Assembly (NCBI GenBank): GCA_023525715.1
Contig: CM042016.1
Span: 77,979,382 to 78,043,381 of the forward strand
Direction of reading: 5' to 3'
DNA: 64,000 nt
DNA from: Cichorium intybus
Taxonomy: Eukaryota; Streptophyta; Magnoliopsida; Asterales; Asteraceae
Shown here: piece by piece, positions 1-10,157 of the stretch
Numbering within the stretch: position 1 is the stretch's first letter
Layout: every line of letters starts with the position of its first letter
Position numbers and translations under genes: made by a program
The notes under the pieces: model-generated
Seen by the model: the letters and a program-made list of their open reading frames with translations, nothing else
Told to the model about the DNA's origin: nothing
The model's database searches: none

Positions 1-273
1 CTTGGTAATGAGCAGGAGTAGCTACCAGTCAAATTTTATGTTTCATTTTTCGCATATTTTACTTCCCGGATAATTTAATTATTCAGAAATGTCCACAGTC
101 GCTCATACTTTGGGAAGTAAGTATTGAATCATGACTGTCATGAATTGGTTAGTATATTGTCTAAGGAGTTAGACATAGCAATAATATTGCTACAACGTTC
201 ATGAATACTTAGAAATGGAGATTTGAGTATTGGATAAACCCGCACTCAATAGATTGCTTCATGTATTACATCA
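1..273 (+). mobile_element. Copia element, 3' internal tail (left part, interrupted)
   Basis: This stretch is the reverse complement, with moderate divergence, of about 25,885-26,165 inside the complete copia element further right. It is therefore the 3' non-coding internal region of a plus-strand relative. The family sequence continues without loss at 11,279, after the Athila insertion. The copy runs off the left edge of the window. No coding potential is seen. Confidence 0.8.
269..273. repeat. Target site duplication CATCA, left copy
   Basis: The five bases CATCA directly precede the TG of the first Athila LTR and recur at 11,279-11,283 right after the CA of its 3' LTR. The uninterrupted copia relative has a single version of this site. 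A 5-bp duplication is usual for Ty3/gypsy integrase. Confidence 0.85.
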
Positions 274-467
274 TGACAACGCCTAGTGATATTAAATATT
301 TTAGTCGTTGTTGAGCCCTATTCTTAGTGAAACTATATCATATATATGGTGGTATTCTCACTTTTCGTGCCAGTACTTGTTTGGAAGAAAATAATGAAAA
401 CAGGGACCAAAAGCGTGAAAATTGGAGAAAGTTTGAAGAAGAAGGCAAAATCAGGAAAATACGTACG

Positions 468-585
468 TGCGCTGTGGAAATCAAGAAGGCGCGACGCGGA
501 TCTAAGGCGGTGGAACAAATTCAAATGCCGAAGAAACGGGGATAAACCCCTACGCGCGACGAGGAAACCATAAATGCGCGGCGCG
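468..585. promoter_or_regulatory. Two CGCG-N-CGCG pairs in the U3 of the Athila-1 5' LTR
   Basis: Pair one has starts at 468 (decayed, TGCGCTGTG) and 490 (CGCGACGCG). Pair two has starts at 555 (CGCGACGAG) and 577 (CGCGGCGCG). Both pairs are spaced exactly 22 bp start to start and lie upstream of the TATA box. The 3' LTR keeps less decayed versions of the left halves. Function is unknown; each palindrome contains overlapping CGCG boxes of the kind bound by plant CAMTA factors. Confidence 0.6.
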
Positions 586-604
586 GCTGCGGGAATTTTG
601 CAAC

Positions 605-613
605 TATAAATAG
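605..613 (+). promoter_or_regulatory. TATA box of the Athila-1 5' LTR
   Basis: TATAAATAG in an otherwise GC-rich context, the only strong TATA box in the LTR and conserved in every Athila LTR of the window. Transcription of the element would start about 30 bp downstream, marking U3/R. Confidence 0.75.
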
Positions 614-1398
614 AGGCTTTTTCAGCCGAAAACCCGAGCAAAAACCTGGTGAAAAATCGACCTCAAGGCTCTTTGACGCCGAGATTAAGCTTCTGCAACT
701 TCATATTTGGTATTTCTATGTTTTAGAATTTATTTTCATTTAGCTAGATAGTTAGAATTCAGTAGCTAGTATCTTTGGGAGTGACAACCACTGATATTAG
801 GCTTTAGTTTATGTTTTTGAATCATTTGGTTACTGTTTGTACTCGTGGATCTGAGTTTTGTTTATGATAATCATTTGGTTACAAGTAATTGTTGGTTTTC
901 GGTGTTTTATGCTTGTTATTGGATTGTGAATGCTTGGATTGTGTTTGGATGTTTGTATAAGCTTGTTTGGACTGAATTCCTTTGCTGATTTTAGTGACCA
1001 ACTAGGGTTAGCTTTATGGGCTGAACTTTAGCCAGTGACTGTTCAGTTGGACCTTAGTTATTGGTTTAGTTTATGCCTTGGTTTAGGTTTGATTGTTTGG
1101 CTTTGTTTGCTTTTGAATCAGATATGTACTTCTGATTTCAGTAAGTGACTAGGTTTGTTTGGAGTTTAGTTTAAGTTTATGTTTGGTTGGAATTGTTTCA
1201 GTTTATGTTTTTTGGGATTAGTAGTCAAAAGCTTAAGAACTAAGTCCTATGACTATAGCGTGACACTATAGTTGGTAATCTGTCACCTGACTTGACCACG
1301 TAACTCCTGCGGATCGACCCTGACTACCACTGTGCTAGTGTGTGTGTTAGGTGTTTTTCTTATTTTTGACTGCATGACGACCTAGGTGAGTCAAATTT

Positions 1399-1416
1399 TG
1401 GCGCCGTTGCCGGGGA
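1399..1416 (+). other. Primer binding site, tRNA-Asp type (Athila-1)
   Basis: TGGCGCCGTTGCCGGGGA, five bases after the 5' LTR, is an exact complement of the 3' end of plant tRNA-Asp including CCA. This primer is the one known for Athila elements and fixes the LTR boundary and orientation. Confidence 0.9.
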
Positions 1417-1529
1417 GTTGTGAGCTTAAGATTAGGTGATTAGTAGGAACTTTAGTTTCTGATTTTTTGTGAGTTTCATTTGGTTAGTATTTTTTACTTT
1501 TTGATTTTGTGGGCGTGTTGCATTAGTGC

Positions 1530-3143
1530 ATGCGTACCCGCAGGGGTGAGCAAGTATCCCCTTTGCATTTTGTTCCTGAGATTGAGCGAACTGCGCGCAA
1601 AATCCATGCACATAGGCATTCCAATATCATGAGTTTTAGTAATATTAGCAGTAGTCCAGAGCATGTTGCCCAGGAACCCTCGGGTGAGGCAACAGGGTTG
1701 TCTTTTATTCCCCCGGTTTTGGAGTTTCATTTCGGGAGCACGAGTGCTTCTGGTGGTGCAGTTTCAGCCCCTGTACCCATACCATCATGCACTCCGCCAT
1801 CGATTCCACCATTTCCACCAGTGTCACGACCACAATCCACAAACACATTCACCTCTGCCATGTCTTGGGAAGCGTCGACCCGTGATGGCACCCCAGTTTC
1901 TAGACAGCAGACACCTACTTCACAACCATTTTCACAACCACAACCAGTATTTTTCAAACCTCAACCTACACAACCGCAACAATACCAGCAACCTCCTTAG
2001 AAACAGTACCAATATCCAGAGACCAAGGAGAGATACGATGAGGAAGATGAAGGATGGGTTCCACCAGCACCACAACAACCATGGGACCGAGGTCGGGGAC
2101 CTCCAAGAAGAGAACAACAGCATCAACCATTACAAGGTCAGCAGGGATACAATGATCCTCAATGTTACGGTAATCCTATACGACCTTTGTATTTTGCACA
2201 ACCGAGGGGGCAATAGGTTGCATCACACTTCCAGCCACAGGAGTGTGATGATTCATCACCCATCTATATTCCTGATGATGTAGAACACCACGTAGAAATT
2301 AGGCCTCAGCTGATAGGAATATTAACTCAATTCAGAGGATATAAAATTGATGACCCATACAATCATTTGTATGAATTCATATCTATCGCGAATGCTAATA
2401 CTCCTAGAAATACTAATAGGGATACTTTTAGATTAAGATTATTTCCTTTCACATTAAAGGATAAGGCCAAATATTGGTTCACCTCTCTTCCGTCTAATAG
2501 TATCACTAGTTGGGACCAACTCAAGGCGAAATTTTTAAAAGAGTTCTATCCAGTTAGTAAACCCACAGAAGTCAGACGTGCAATTCAAAACTTTCAGCAG
2601 CAGCCAGGAGAAGCTTTCCACAAAGCATTTGATCGATTAAAAGAGTTATTGCGATCCTGCCCGCACCATGAGGTTCCCAAATGGCAGTTAGTGAAATTGT
2701 TCTTTGAAGGAGTCAGCGAAACACATCAAGCAATGATAAATGCCTCGTCAAGTGGGACATTTATGTGGCAAGATCCAGAAGACGCTTGGAGATTCCTGGA
2801 GCAGTTGATCTTAGGATCGAAGGTTAGTGGAACCATGAAAGATAATACAGTCTATGTAGCGAACATTGAAGCGGAAAGCAAATGGAAGACAGAAATTCAG
2901 AAAGAGCTAAGTGTCGTGAGTAAGAAGTTTAATCAAATGCTCGCGAGGTTTCAGCAAGAGAAGGGAGCATATGTGTTGCATGGGCAAGTTATATGCAATA
3001 CATGTGGGGGTATAGGACATAATCATAATGAGTGCTCGATGACTCATGAGGAGATTAGTCAAGTGCATGGGTATGGTCGATTTCATAACACATCAAGACC
3101 TCCACCTCAAGACCATTCCGAAACAATCAACAACGGGAAGTAA
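1530..3143 (+). pseudogene. gag: Athila-1 gag (two in-frame TAG stops)
   Basis: One frame starts MRTRRGEQ at 1,530 and runs to a stop at 3,141-3,143, broken by TAG at 1,998 and 2,214. The N-terminal third is low-complexity (Pro/Gln/Ser rich). The conserved Retrotrans_gag domain lies at about 2,300-2,830 (signatures YNHLYEFI, KAKYWFTSLPSNSIT, FLKEFYP, CPHHEVPKWQLVK). A CNTCGGIGHNHNEC zinc-knuckle-like segment lies near 3,000. The product would be the capsid/nucleocapsid that packages the element RNA. Near 3,100 the frame shifts by one and homology continues in the frame of pol, so this copy cannot make an intact Gag. Confidence 0.88.
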
Positions 3144-4237
3144 GGCAACAACCAATAAGGCAGCAGTAGGTGCAACCTCCACCTCCAGCGGGAGGTACGA
3201 ACATTGGTATACAGGAGATCTTTGGTATGTTAGTCAAGCTTCAGGAAGTGGAGATATCTAATTCAGAAGCAATTCTAAAGTTAGGAGAATTGATTATTAA
3301 GATGGAAGAAGATAGAGCGCAGGAAAAGGCACAAGCATTAAAAGTGCAAGTTAATGAGGTGATTACGCTTAGGAGCGGGAAGAAAGTGGATAACAAGGTC
3401 ACAGCTCCACCAGTAGACGAGGATAGCGATGTAGAAATAATCTTTGATGGAAAAGAAGAACTGGAGAAGAAGGCTAAGGAGGAACAAGCAAAGAAAAAGA
3501 AGGAAACGAGTACATGGGAGAAAGGAGAATCAAGTGGGACAGTTCCTTTTCCTATAGCTTTGGAAAAGTCGGAGAAAAGACCATATGGGAAGAAGGGACC
3601 GCAGGCAGAAGATATGTGGGAACTGTTTAGTCAGATTAAGGTTAACATTCCACTAGTTAAACTTATCAAGAAAGTTCCTGCATACGCCAAGTTTCTCAAG
3701 GATATGTGTATACATAAGAAACATATCTTGTCCCATTTGCCTAAAATGATCAGCTTACCTGAGAATGTAAGTTCTATTTTAATGGACGTGCTTCCTCCCA
3801 AGATGAAGGATCCTGGAGTTCCTCTCATCTCTGTGGATCTAGGTGATGTGCACATTAAAAGGGCTTTGTTAGATTTAGGTGCAAGTGTGAACATATTACC
3901 TGGACAGTTGTTTGATAAGCACGAGTTTGGCACCATGAGAGCTACCGACGTAATCTTGCAATTGGCCGATAAGTCTACAAAGATCCCTAGGGGAATGCTA
4001 GTTGATGTTATCATCAAGGTGGGAGAATTTTATTACCCAGCAGATTTTCTAGTTCTGGACACTCGTCAGGAGACCAATGGAGAACAACCCACGATCATCT
4101 TAGGGCGACCATTCTTAGCCACTGCCAACGTAAATATCGATTTTCACACTGGAGAAATGGGAATATCCTTTGGGCATCAACAGACCAAGATCAACATTTT
4201 CAATGCCAATGCCAAGGGAAGTAGCATGGAAGAATAG
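3122..4237 (+). pseudogene. Athila-1 gag C-terminus and aspartic protease
   Basis: This frame, one base off the gag frame, carries a Gln/Pro-rich gag tail, a TAG at 3,167, a charged Lys/Glu-rich linker (about 3,300-3,560) and a retropepsin-like domain. The catalytic motif is DLGASVNILPG with the Asp codon at 3,872-3,874, as usual for Athila (DLG in place of DSG). The flap and ILGRPFL segment follow at about 4,095-4,130. The ORF ends in TAG at 4,235, with a second in-frame TAG at 4,271 before RT. The protease would cleave the Gag-Pol polyprotein. Confidence 0.85.
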
Positions 4238-4306
4238 TGCTATCAGGTAGATATCATAGATGAGCTAGTGTAGCAGTTCACTCCTAAGGTTATACAATCA
4301 GAGGCA

Positions 4307-6334
4307 ATGAAGATTCAAGAAGAAGGAAGTGTTGAAGATGATGAGCAGCAAAAAAGAGTAGAAGGAGAGAAGGGTTTGAAGTCTGAAGAATGCGCTCACA
4401 TAGAGAAGTTACCGACAGAGATTCCAAGGGCGTTGAAACCCTCCTTACAAGAACCACCGAAGCTGGAATTAAAGCCGCTACCAGAACACCTAAAGTATGC
4501 CTTTCTAGGGGACAAGGATATTTTGCCCGTGATTTTAGCAGCAGACTTGACAGGGGAACAAGAGAAGGAATTGCTCAAGGAATTGTCCAAGCACAAGGAG
4601 GCCATTGGTTGGACAATCGCGGACTTAAAAGGGATTAGTCCAACCATGTGCATGCATCGAATCATTACAGAAGAAGGAGCTAAACCGGCCAGGGATACGC
4701 AGAGGAGATTGAATCCCAATCTGAAGGAAGTTGTAAAAAAGGAAGTTCTCAAATGGTTAGATGCAGGAATCATATACCCGATTTCTGATAGCGAATGGGT
4801 CAGTCCGATACAGACAGTGCCGAAGAAGTCTGGAATAACTGTTGTGGATACGAAGGATGGTGATAAGGTATCCACAAGACCCGTAACTGGATGGAGAGTC
4901 TGTATCGATTATCGAAAGCTCAACACTGCTACTTCCAAAGACCATTTTCCATTACCATTCATTGACCAGATCGTGGAAAAGCTAGCAGGACAGAAGTATT
5001 ACTGTTTCTTGGATGGGTATTCGGGGTACAATCAGACTGCAATTCACCCGGAGGATCAGGCAAAGACAACATTCACGTGTCCTTATGGCACCTTTGCATT
5101 TCGTAGAATGCCATTCGGGTTGTGTAATGCGCCTGCTACATTTCAACGATGCATGATGGCAATCTTCTCTGATATGATTGGTGATGCATTAGAAATTTTC
5201 ATGGACGATTTCTCAATCTTTGGACCGACATTCGAAGCCTGCTTGGGTCAATTGGAAAAAGTATTAGAAAGATGTGTCGAATCGAATTTGGTGCTCTCCT
5301 GGGAAAAGAGCCACTTCATGGTCAAAGAAGGGATAGTGTTAGGTCACGTAGTCTCTGAGAGAGGGTTCGAAGTTGATCGTGCTAAGGTCAAGGTTATATC
5401 CACGTTGCCACCCCCTACATCAGTGAAAGGGGTCAGATCTTTTTTAGGTCACGCAGGTTTCTATCGTAGGTTTATCAAAGACTTTAGTACCATTTCCAAA
5501 CCTCTTTGCGGTCTTCTCTTGAAAGATGCGCTATTTATTTTTGATAAAGAATGTGTAAAAGCATTCAATATCCTCAAAAATAAATTGGTCGAAGCTCCTA
5601 TCCTGAAACCGCCTGATTGGACTCAACCATTCGAAATAATGTGTGACGCTAGTGACTATGCTGCTGGTACAGTATTAGGTCAAAAAGTTGATCGGAAACC
5701 TGTAGTTATTTGTTACGCCAGTAAAACTTTTTCTGAAGCTCAATTAAATTATACAACTACTGAAAAAGAATTACTTGCCGTAGTATTTGCATTAGACAAT
5801 TTTCGATCATACATTTGGGGATCCAAGGTAGTAGTTTACACTGATCATAGCGCTGTTAGACACTTGCTTGCAAAGAAGGAGTCTAAACCTAGATTGATTA
5901 GATGGATACTTCTGTTGCAAGAGTTCGATGTGGAGATTAAAGACATAAAGGGAGCAGAGAATGTCGTGGCAGACCATCTTTCTCGATTGCCAGCTGAAGG
6001 ATTGGAAGCAGGAATTAAAGATTCATTCCCAGATGAGCAGCTGCTGGAGCTTACTGGAGCTCCTTGGTACGCGAACTACGTAACTTTTTTGGCCACAGGA
6101 GCAATACCGACACATTGGACCAAACAAAGACAAAAGCAATTCCACACATATGCAAAAAGATTTATATGGGATGACTCTGACCTTTTCAAGGTGGGAGAGG
6201 ATCAAAAAATTCGGCGATGTGTGCCTGATAGTGAAATCGGTGAGGTATTGGAGCACTGCCACGCGTCAGCATGTGGAGGGCATTTCAGTGGTAAAAAGAC
6301 AGGGCACAAGGTTCTCGAAGCTGGATTATACTAG
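4307..6334 (+). pseudogene. pol: Athila-1 reverse transcriptase and RNase H
   Basis: A 675-codon open stretch in the protease frame. RT spans about 4,690-5,480, with WRVCIDYRKLN, LDGYSGYNQ, RMPFGLCNAPATFQR and the active-site FMDD at 5,198-5,209 (Phe at 5,198, Asp codons at 5,204 and 5,207). The RT connection has GHAGFYRRFIKDF. RNase H spans about 5,630-5,970, with MCDASDYAAG (second catalytic-type Asp at about 5,645), TTTEKELLA and YTDHSA. The integrase N-terminus begins at about 6,100. The ORF closes at TAG 6,332, where relatives have Trp (TGG), after which homology continues in frame. RT and RNase H look otherwise intact. Confidence 0.9.
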
Positions 6335-7372
6335 CCAATAATTTTCAGGGACGCACATCAAACTGCTAAGGAATGCCTCAACTACCAACAGTTAGGAAAC
6401 ATATCAAAAAGGGATCAGATGCCCTTGAACCCAATCTTGGTAGTGGACATTTTTTATGTCTGGGGAATTGACTTCATGGGTCCATTTCCTACGTCACATG
6501 GTTATGTTTACATTCTGGTAGCAGTAGATTATGTGTCTAAATGGATTGAGGCAGAGGCGACCTGTACGAATGACCACCATGTGGTGTGTAAATTTGTGAA
6601 GAAAAACATTTTCACTAGGCATGGAGTCCCACGAGTGATCATAAGTGATGGAGGGTCCCACTTCAAGAACTTTAAATTTGGAAGGTTGCTAAAGCACTGT
6701 GGAGTGAATCATCGGATTGCAACACCCTATCATCCGCAGACAAGTGGCCAAATGGAAGTATCTAATAGGCAAATAAAGGAAATTCTGCAAAAGATTGTCA
6801 AAACCGATAGGAAAGATTGGTCACTAAGACTGGATGACGCGCTTTGGGCATACTGAACTGCTTTCAAGACACCAATTCGAACCACTACATATCGGCTGGT
6901 TTATGGGAAAGGCTGTCATCTGCCGGTTGAGCTTGCCAACCGCGCCTTATGGGCAGTCAAACAAGTCAACATGGACTACACGGAAGCAGGAAAAGAAAGG
7001 AAACTCCAGCTGTCTGAGTTAGAAGAGCTACGAGACGAAGCATATGAAAACGCAGCCACATACAAATCAAAGATGAAACGATATCACGATGCCAAGCTCC
7101 GCTTGAAAACCTTTGAGGTAGGACAGAAAGTGTGGCTGTACAACTCGCGGTTGAAGATGTTTCCTGGGAAACTCAGGAGTAAATGGAATGGCCCTTATGC
7201 AGTGGTTAGCATCACAGACTATGGCGCAGTAGAGATTCAGGACTTGAAAGGTGGTCAACCATTTAAAGTCAATGGACATAGGCTCAAACCTTATGTCGTT
7301 GCTGGCACGTTCCAAAAACTGGAAGTGGAGACAGTTGAATTCGTGGTAGATGTTCCAGTATATACTGCATAA
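6335..7372 (+). pseudogene. pol: Athila-1 integrase
   Basis: Continuation of the same frame after the TAG. The zinc-binding HHCC segment (about 6,250-6,400) has lost its last Cys: the CxxC reads CLNY. The catalytic core has WGIDFMGPF and AVDYVSKW, VIISDGGSHF and the Glu in SGQMEVSNRQ (about 6,740-6,770), the DDE triad. A TGA at 6,854 replaces a CGA Arg codon. After it come a basic C-terminal domain with a KWNGPYAV (GPY/F) motif near 7,180 and the true stop at 7,370-7,372. No chromodomain follows, as expected for Athila. Integrase would insert the cDNA and make the 5-bp TSD. Confidence 0.87.
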
Positions 7373-8146
7373 ATCAGATAAGTGTACGTCCGGCTGAAGA
7401 CGTTAAACTTAGCGTTTGTCGGGAGGCAACCTGATCGTCATTTGTATATTTGCATAGTAATTCATCACATCCATTTTATCACGGTGAGAAAAGAGCAAGT
7501 GTGGGATCATTTTGGTAATTTTGCAATACCGCGACGCGGGATCTTAGGATCCGCGCCGCGCGTATTGAGTTTTTGCAATTATAATTAAAATCAGATTTTT
7601 ATACGGGACGCGGATAGAAGCTTCCTGCGCCGCGGCCTTATCTTAATTTGAAATTAAAGATAATCACTAAAACAGAGTTTGGAAGCCATTCAAATTTTCC
7701 CACACTTGTATATAATCAATCTGGTAAATTCGTCATTCTTTTTACCGTGGTAAAAATCTTCTCAATCAATCAATTCATCTGCATCGTCTTCTCTTCACAG
7801 CAAATCAAGTAAGTTCCTTCTTTCTTCTCTTTTTCTTTATAGTCTTGAACTTTGACTAAATGCCTCTATAATTCGTAATGTCGTAATCATCTGGTGAAAT
7901 TGATAGTAAAATTAGGTTTAGATTACTGTACTCAGTAAAACCCAATACGTGAATTCGAGTTAACTGGTTTAAATTAGACATAATCATCGGTTTTTGGGTT
8001 TAAATGGTCCGCCGCGTCGCGGTCTGTTGCAGTCCACGACGCGCAACTTGAATGTTCATTTAGCGCGTCGGTATGCCTAGTGCGCGCCGCGTCGAACGCT
8101 GGACAGTGCACTCATTATCAATTTTTTTATGCATTCTGCAGGCATT
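7373..8146 (+). other. Athila-1 pol-ORF1 spacer with predicted intron
   Basis: No gene. It opens with a stretch conserved in all three Athila copies (GCTGAAGACGTTAAACTTAG near 7,393), then AT-rich sequence carrying CpG palindrome pairs at 7,530/7,552, 7,604/7,626, 8,013/8,035 and 8,064/8,083. A donor CAA|GTAAGTT at 7,809 and an acceptor TTCTGCAG at 8,141 delimit a likely 333-bp intron just upstream of the ORF1 start codon at 8,147. The same arrangement is seen in the other two Athila copies, so ORF1 is probably expressed from a spliced RNA. Confidence 0.55.
7530..8091. promoter_or_regulatory. Cluster of four CGCG-N-CGCG pairs in Athila-1
   Basis: Pair starts: 7,530 CGCGACGCG and 7,552 CGCGCCGCG (22 bp); 7,604 CGGGACGCG and 7,626 TGCGCCGCG (22 bp); 8,013 CGCGTCGCG and 8,035 CACGACGCG (22 bp); 8,064 CGCGTCGGT and 8,083 CGCGCCGCG (19 bp). 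The 13-bp spacers are unrelated to each other. The last two pairs are inside the predicted intron. Confidence 0.6.
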
Positions 8147-8868
8147 ATGTCGTCATCTGGTAGTTCTGAAACACTTGACTGGAATTCTTTGACTACCCAA
8201 ACTGATAGGGTTCGTGTAGCGAGATTCCTCAATCGCCGGGGTGTGTGTCGACCTAAGCGTATATTGCCCTGCCGCACGGTCAACTGGGAGTTGACCAGGG
8301 AATCAGGAATTCTGGATCATCTCAAGGACTGGCTGGTCCAAGAAGGATACGAGGTAGGGGAGCTAACTTATACCTGCAGGGCACTTGAAAATGCCACACA
8401 ACTGAATGAACCCGTATACCATGAGGTCTTCCTTTAATTCCTTGCCAGTTATCATTTTGATCACAAACAGACTGGTATGGACACTTTGGAGACTGTTTGA
8501 TTTCGCTTGGGAAATCATGATCGCAGTTGCACTTTACGGGAATTCAGGTACCGCAGCGGGCTGTACACCGAAGAGGAGTCGCAGACACAGGAGTTTGGGA
8601 TGTTTCACAGACACTCCAGAGGACCATGCAGGCACATATGCGGGAGCATCAGGTCCAGTCTTATGCCATGTACGAGGTGGATAGCAGAACAGAAAACACA
8701 CAGATACAGCTCCTGTGGTTAGCAGATTGTATGGTCGCACTCATGGCAAAAAACAGGTGTACCCCGCCGAAACCCCAGCCAACCCTCCGAGGGGAAGAGG
8801 AGGAAGAGCCTATGGAGGAGGATCCAAAAGAAGAGGAAGGTGACTATGATGATACGGCTCATAATTAA
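8147..8868 (+). pseudogene. Athila-1 ORF1-like gene in the env position (degenerate)
   Basis: From ATG 8,147 an open frame runs to a stop at 8,435, then continues past a further stop near 8,498. It carries a YRSGLYTEEE segment at about 8,548-8,580 that matches the GIYTEADLQ box of the other two copies; a frameshift then leads to an acidic tail (EEEEEPMEEDPKEEE) ending at 8,868. The layout resembles the ATHILA ORF-1 family, a plant-specific retrotransposon protein of unknown function often placed where retroviruses have env. No signal peptide or clear membrane segment is visible. The copy is shortened relative to the roughly 1.1 kb version at 33,299-34,367. Confidence 0.7.
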
Positions 8869-9069
8869 CAAAGGGATGGATGTAATGATGTTTGAATTTT
8901 TCTTTTAGTACATTTGTTTTGCATTTTCTTTTAGTTTAGGAATAAATTGTAGGGAAAGTTGTTTAGGAAAATAAGCCTCTTAAAGGCAGTAGACAGTAAT
9001 AAAATAGTTGTTTTTGGTGTTGAATCGTTTATTGTGATATTTGAAATTGTAGCAATCTGTTGAAATTAC

Positions 9070-9173
9070 CGCGCCGCGGTGTCTCTATAGGATGCGACGC
9101 GGTCATTTCCCACTTGACGATAGTTTCAACTCTCGTAATCACCGCGACGCGCGTTCTTCAATCACGCGCCGCG
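9070..9173. promoter_or_regulatory. Two CGCG-N-CGCG pairs in the Athila-1 3' region
   Basis: CGCGCCGCG at 9,070 with TGCGACGCG at 9,093 (23 bp), and CGCGACGCG at 9,143 with CGCGCCGCG at 9,165 (22 bp). The second pair is undecayed in both halves and is one of the cleanest examples in the window. Confidence 0.6.
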
Positions 9174-10120
9174 GTCATCCGCAACACAAACATTTCACTT
9201 GTTGTATATTTCTTTATTTTATTTGTTATGTTTGCATTTAATGTTCTGTTGAGTCATGCATGTTATACCAAATGGGAAGGAGTTGTCTCAAACAAGTGTG
9301 GGGTCACCATGCCCCCTCCACTTGTTTTGACCACCGGCGTGTTCACTGTTGCGCTACAACTCCAGAATGCGAAATCAAGGACTTTTTGTTCGAATTTGTA
9401 CCTGTGATACCAACCAAGCAATCTACCGTCCAAAGGGGTAACTCTTTCTCCCTTGTTCTAAATAATTTTGTACAACGGGGACGTTGTACGGGTTTAAGTG
9501 TGGGGTGTGGACGGTCGAAAGAGTAGTTTTTGAAATTTTTGCAGGAAAAGACCAATTTTCAAATTTTTAGCAACTTTTTCAAAAAATTTTTAATAAATTG
9601 TAAGTTTGAAACGAGTGGTTTGTGATTGTTTATAGCACTAGTATTTTTCAAGAGATACTATGTAGTTGTTACCATGCTATTAGTTTAGTCAAACAAGTTG
9701 AGTTTTAGGAGTTAGACGATTAGAGTGTTTTAGGATTGGAATTTAGGAAGGAAATGTCAATCAGTGGCCTTTGTTGTTCGAGACGGTAGGTCCGAAAAGG
9801 GTGGCCTCGAAGAGGCACTTATGCACCTTACCACCTAAGATCGTCTGATTTGGGATGGTATTTTCAAAAGCTCGTTACACGGACAGCATCGAAAGTCATG
9901 GACAATTCCTTAATGGCCTTTAGAATCTGAATGAGTAAGTACACTTCATTGTGGACAGAAAATTTGTAATCAAGGTTTCTCTAGAAAACCATGAATTCCA
10001 AAGAACACTCTGATTAGGTTTTCATGAACTATTTCACTCTAACTCATAGGGCAATAAGCTTTGAAACTAAACACAGTAAAAAATTATTTGAGTCTTAGTT
10101 AGAACTTATTAAAAACTCTC

Positions 10121-10140
10121 TTGCTTGGGGACAAGCAAGA
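10121..10140. other. Conserved stem-loop upstream of the 3' LTR (Athila-1)
   Basis: CTTGCTTGGGGACAAGCAAG is a 7-bp perfect inverted repeat with a 6-base loop, 18 bp before the 3' LTR. It recurs in the same place in both other Athila copies (14,153-14,172 reversed; 35,416-35,435). Similar stem-loops precede the polypurine tract in related plant gypsy elements, so a role in the RNA is likely but not shown. Confidence 0.65.
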
Positions 10141-10157
10141 CACAAGTGTGGGATGTT

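Larger units (their letters stand above)
274..1393 (+). repeat. 5' LTR of Athila-1
   Basis: Begins TGACAACGCC and ends GGTGAGTCA, followed by five bases and the PBS. It matches the 3' LTR at 10,158-11,278 nearly base for base. U3 carries two CpG-rich palindrome pairs (468-498 and 555-585); the TATA box follows at 605. The rest is T/G-rich with no ORF of interest. Confidence 0.92.
8869..10157 (+). other. Athila-1 3' non-coding region
   Basis: About 1.3 kb without a credible gene. It holds CpG palindrome pairs at 9,070/9,093 and 9,143/9,165, then a block conserved with both other Athila copies (about 9,280-9,530: AAGTGTGGGGTCACC, TCTACCGTCCAAAGGGGTAA, AAGTGTGGGGTGTGGACGG), and a second conserved block up to the LTR. 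The last 17 bases before the LTR are the likely polypurine-tract region (GTGTGGGATG), which is weak. Confidence 0.7.
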
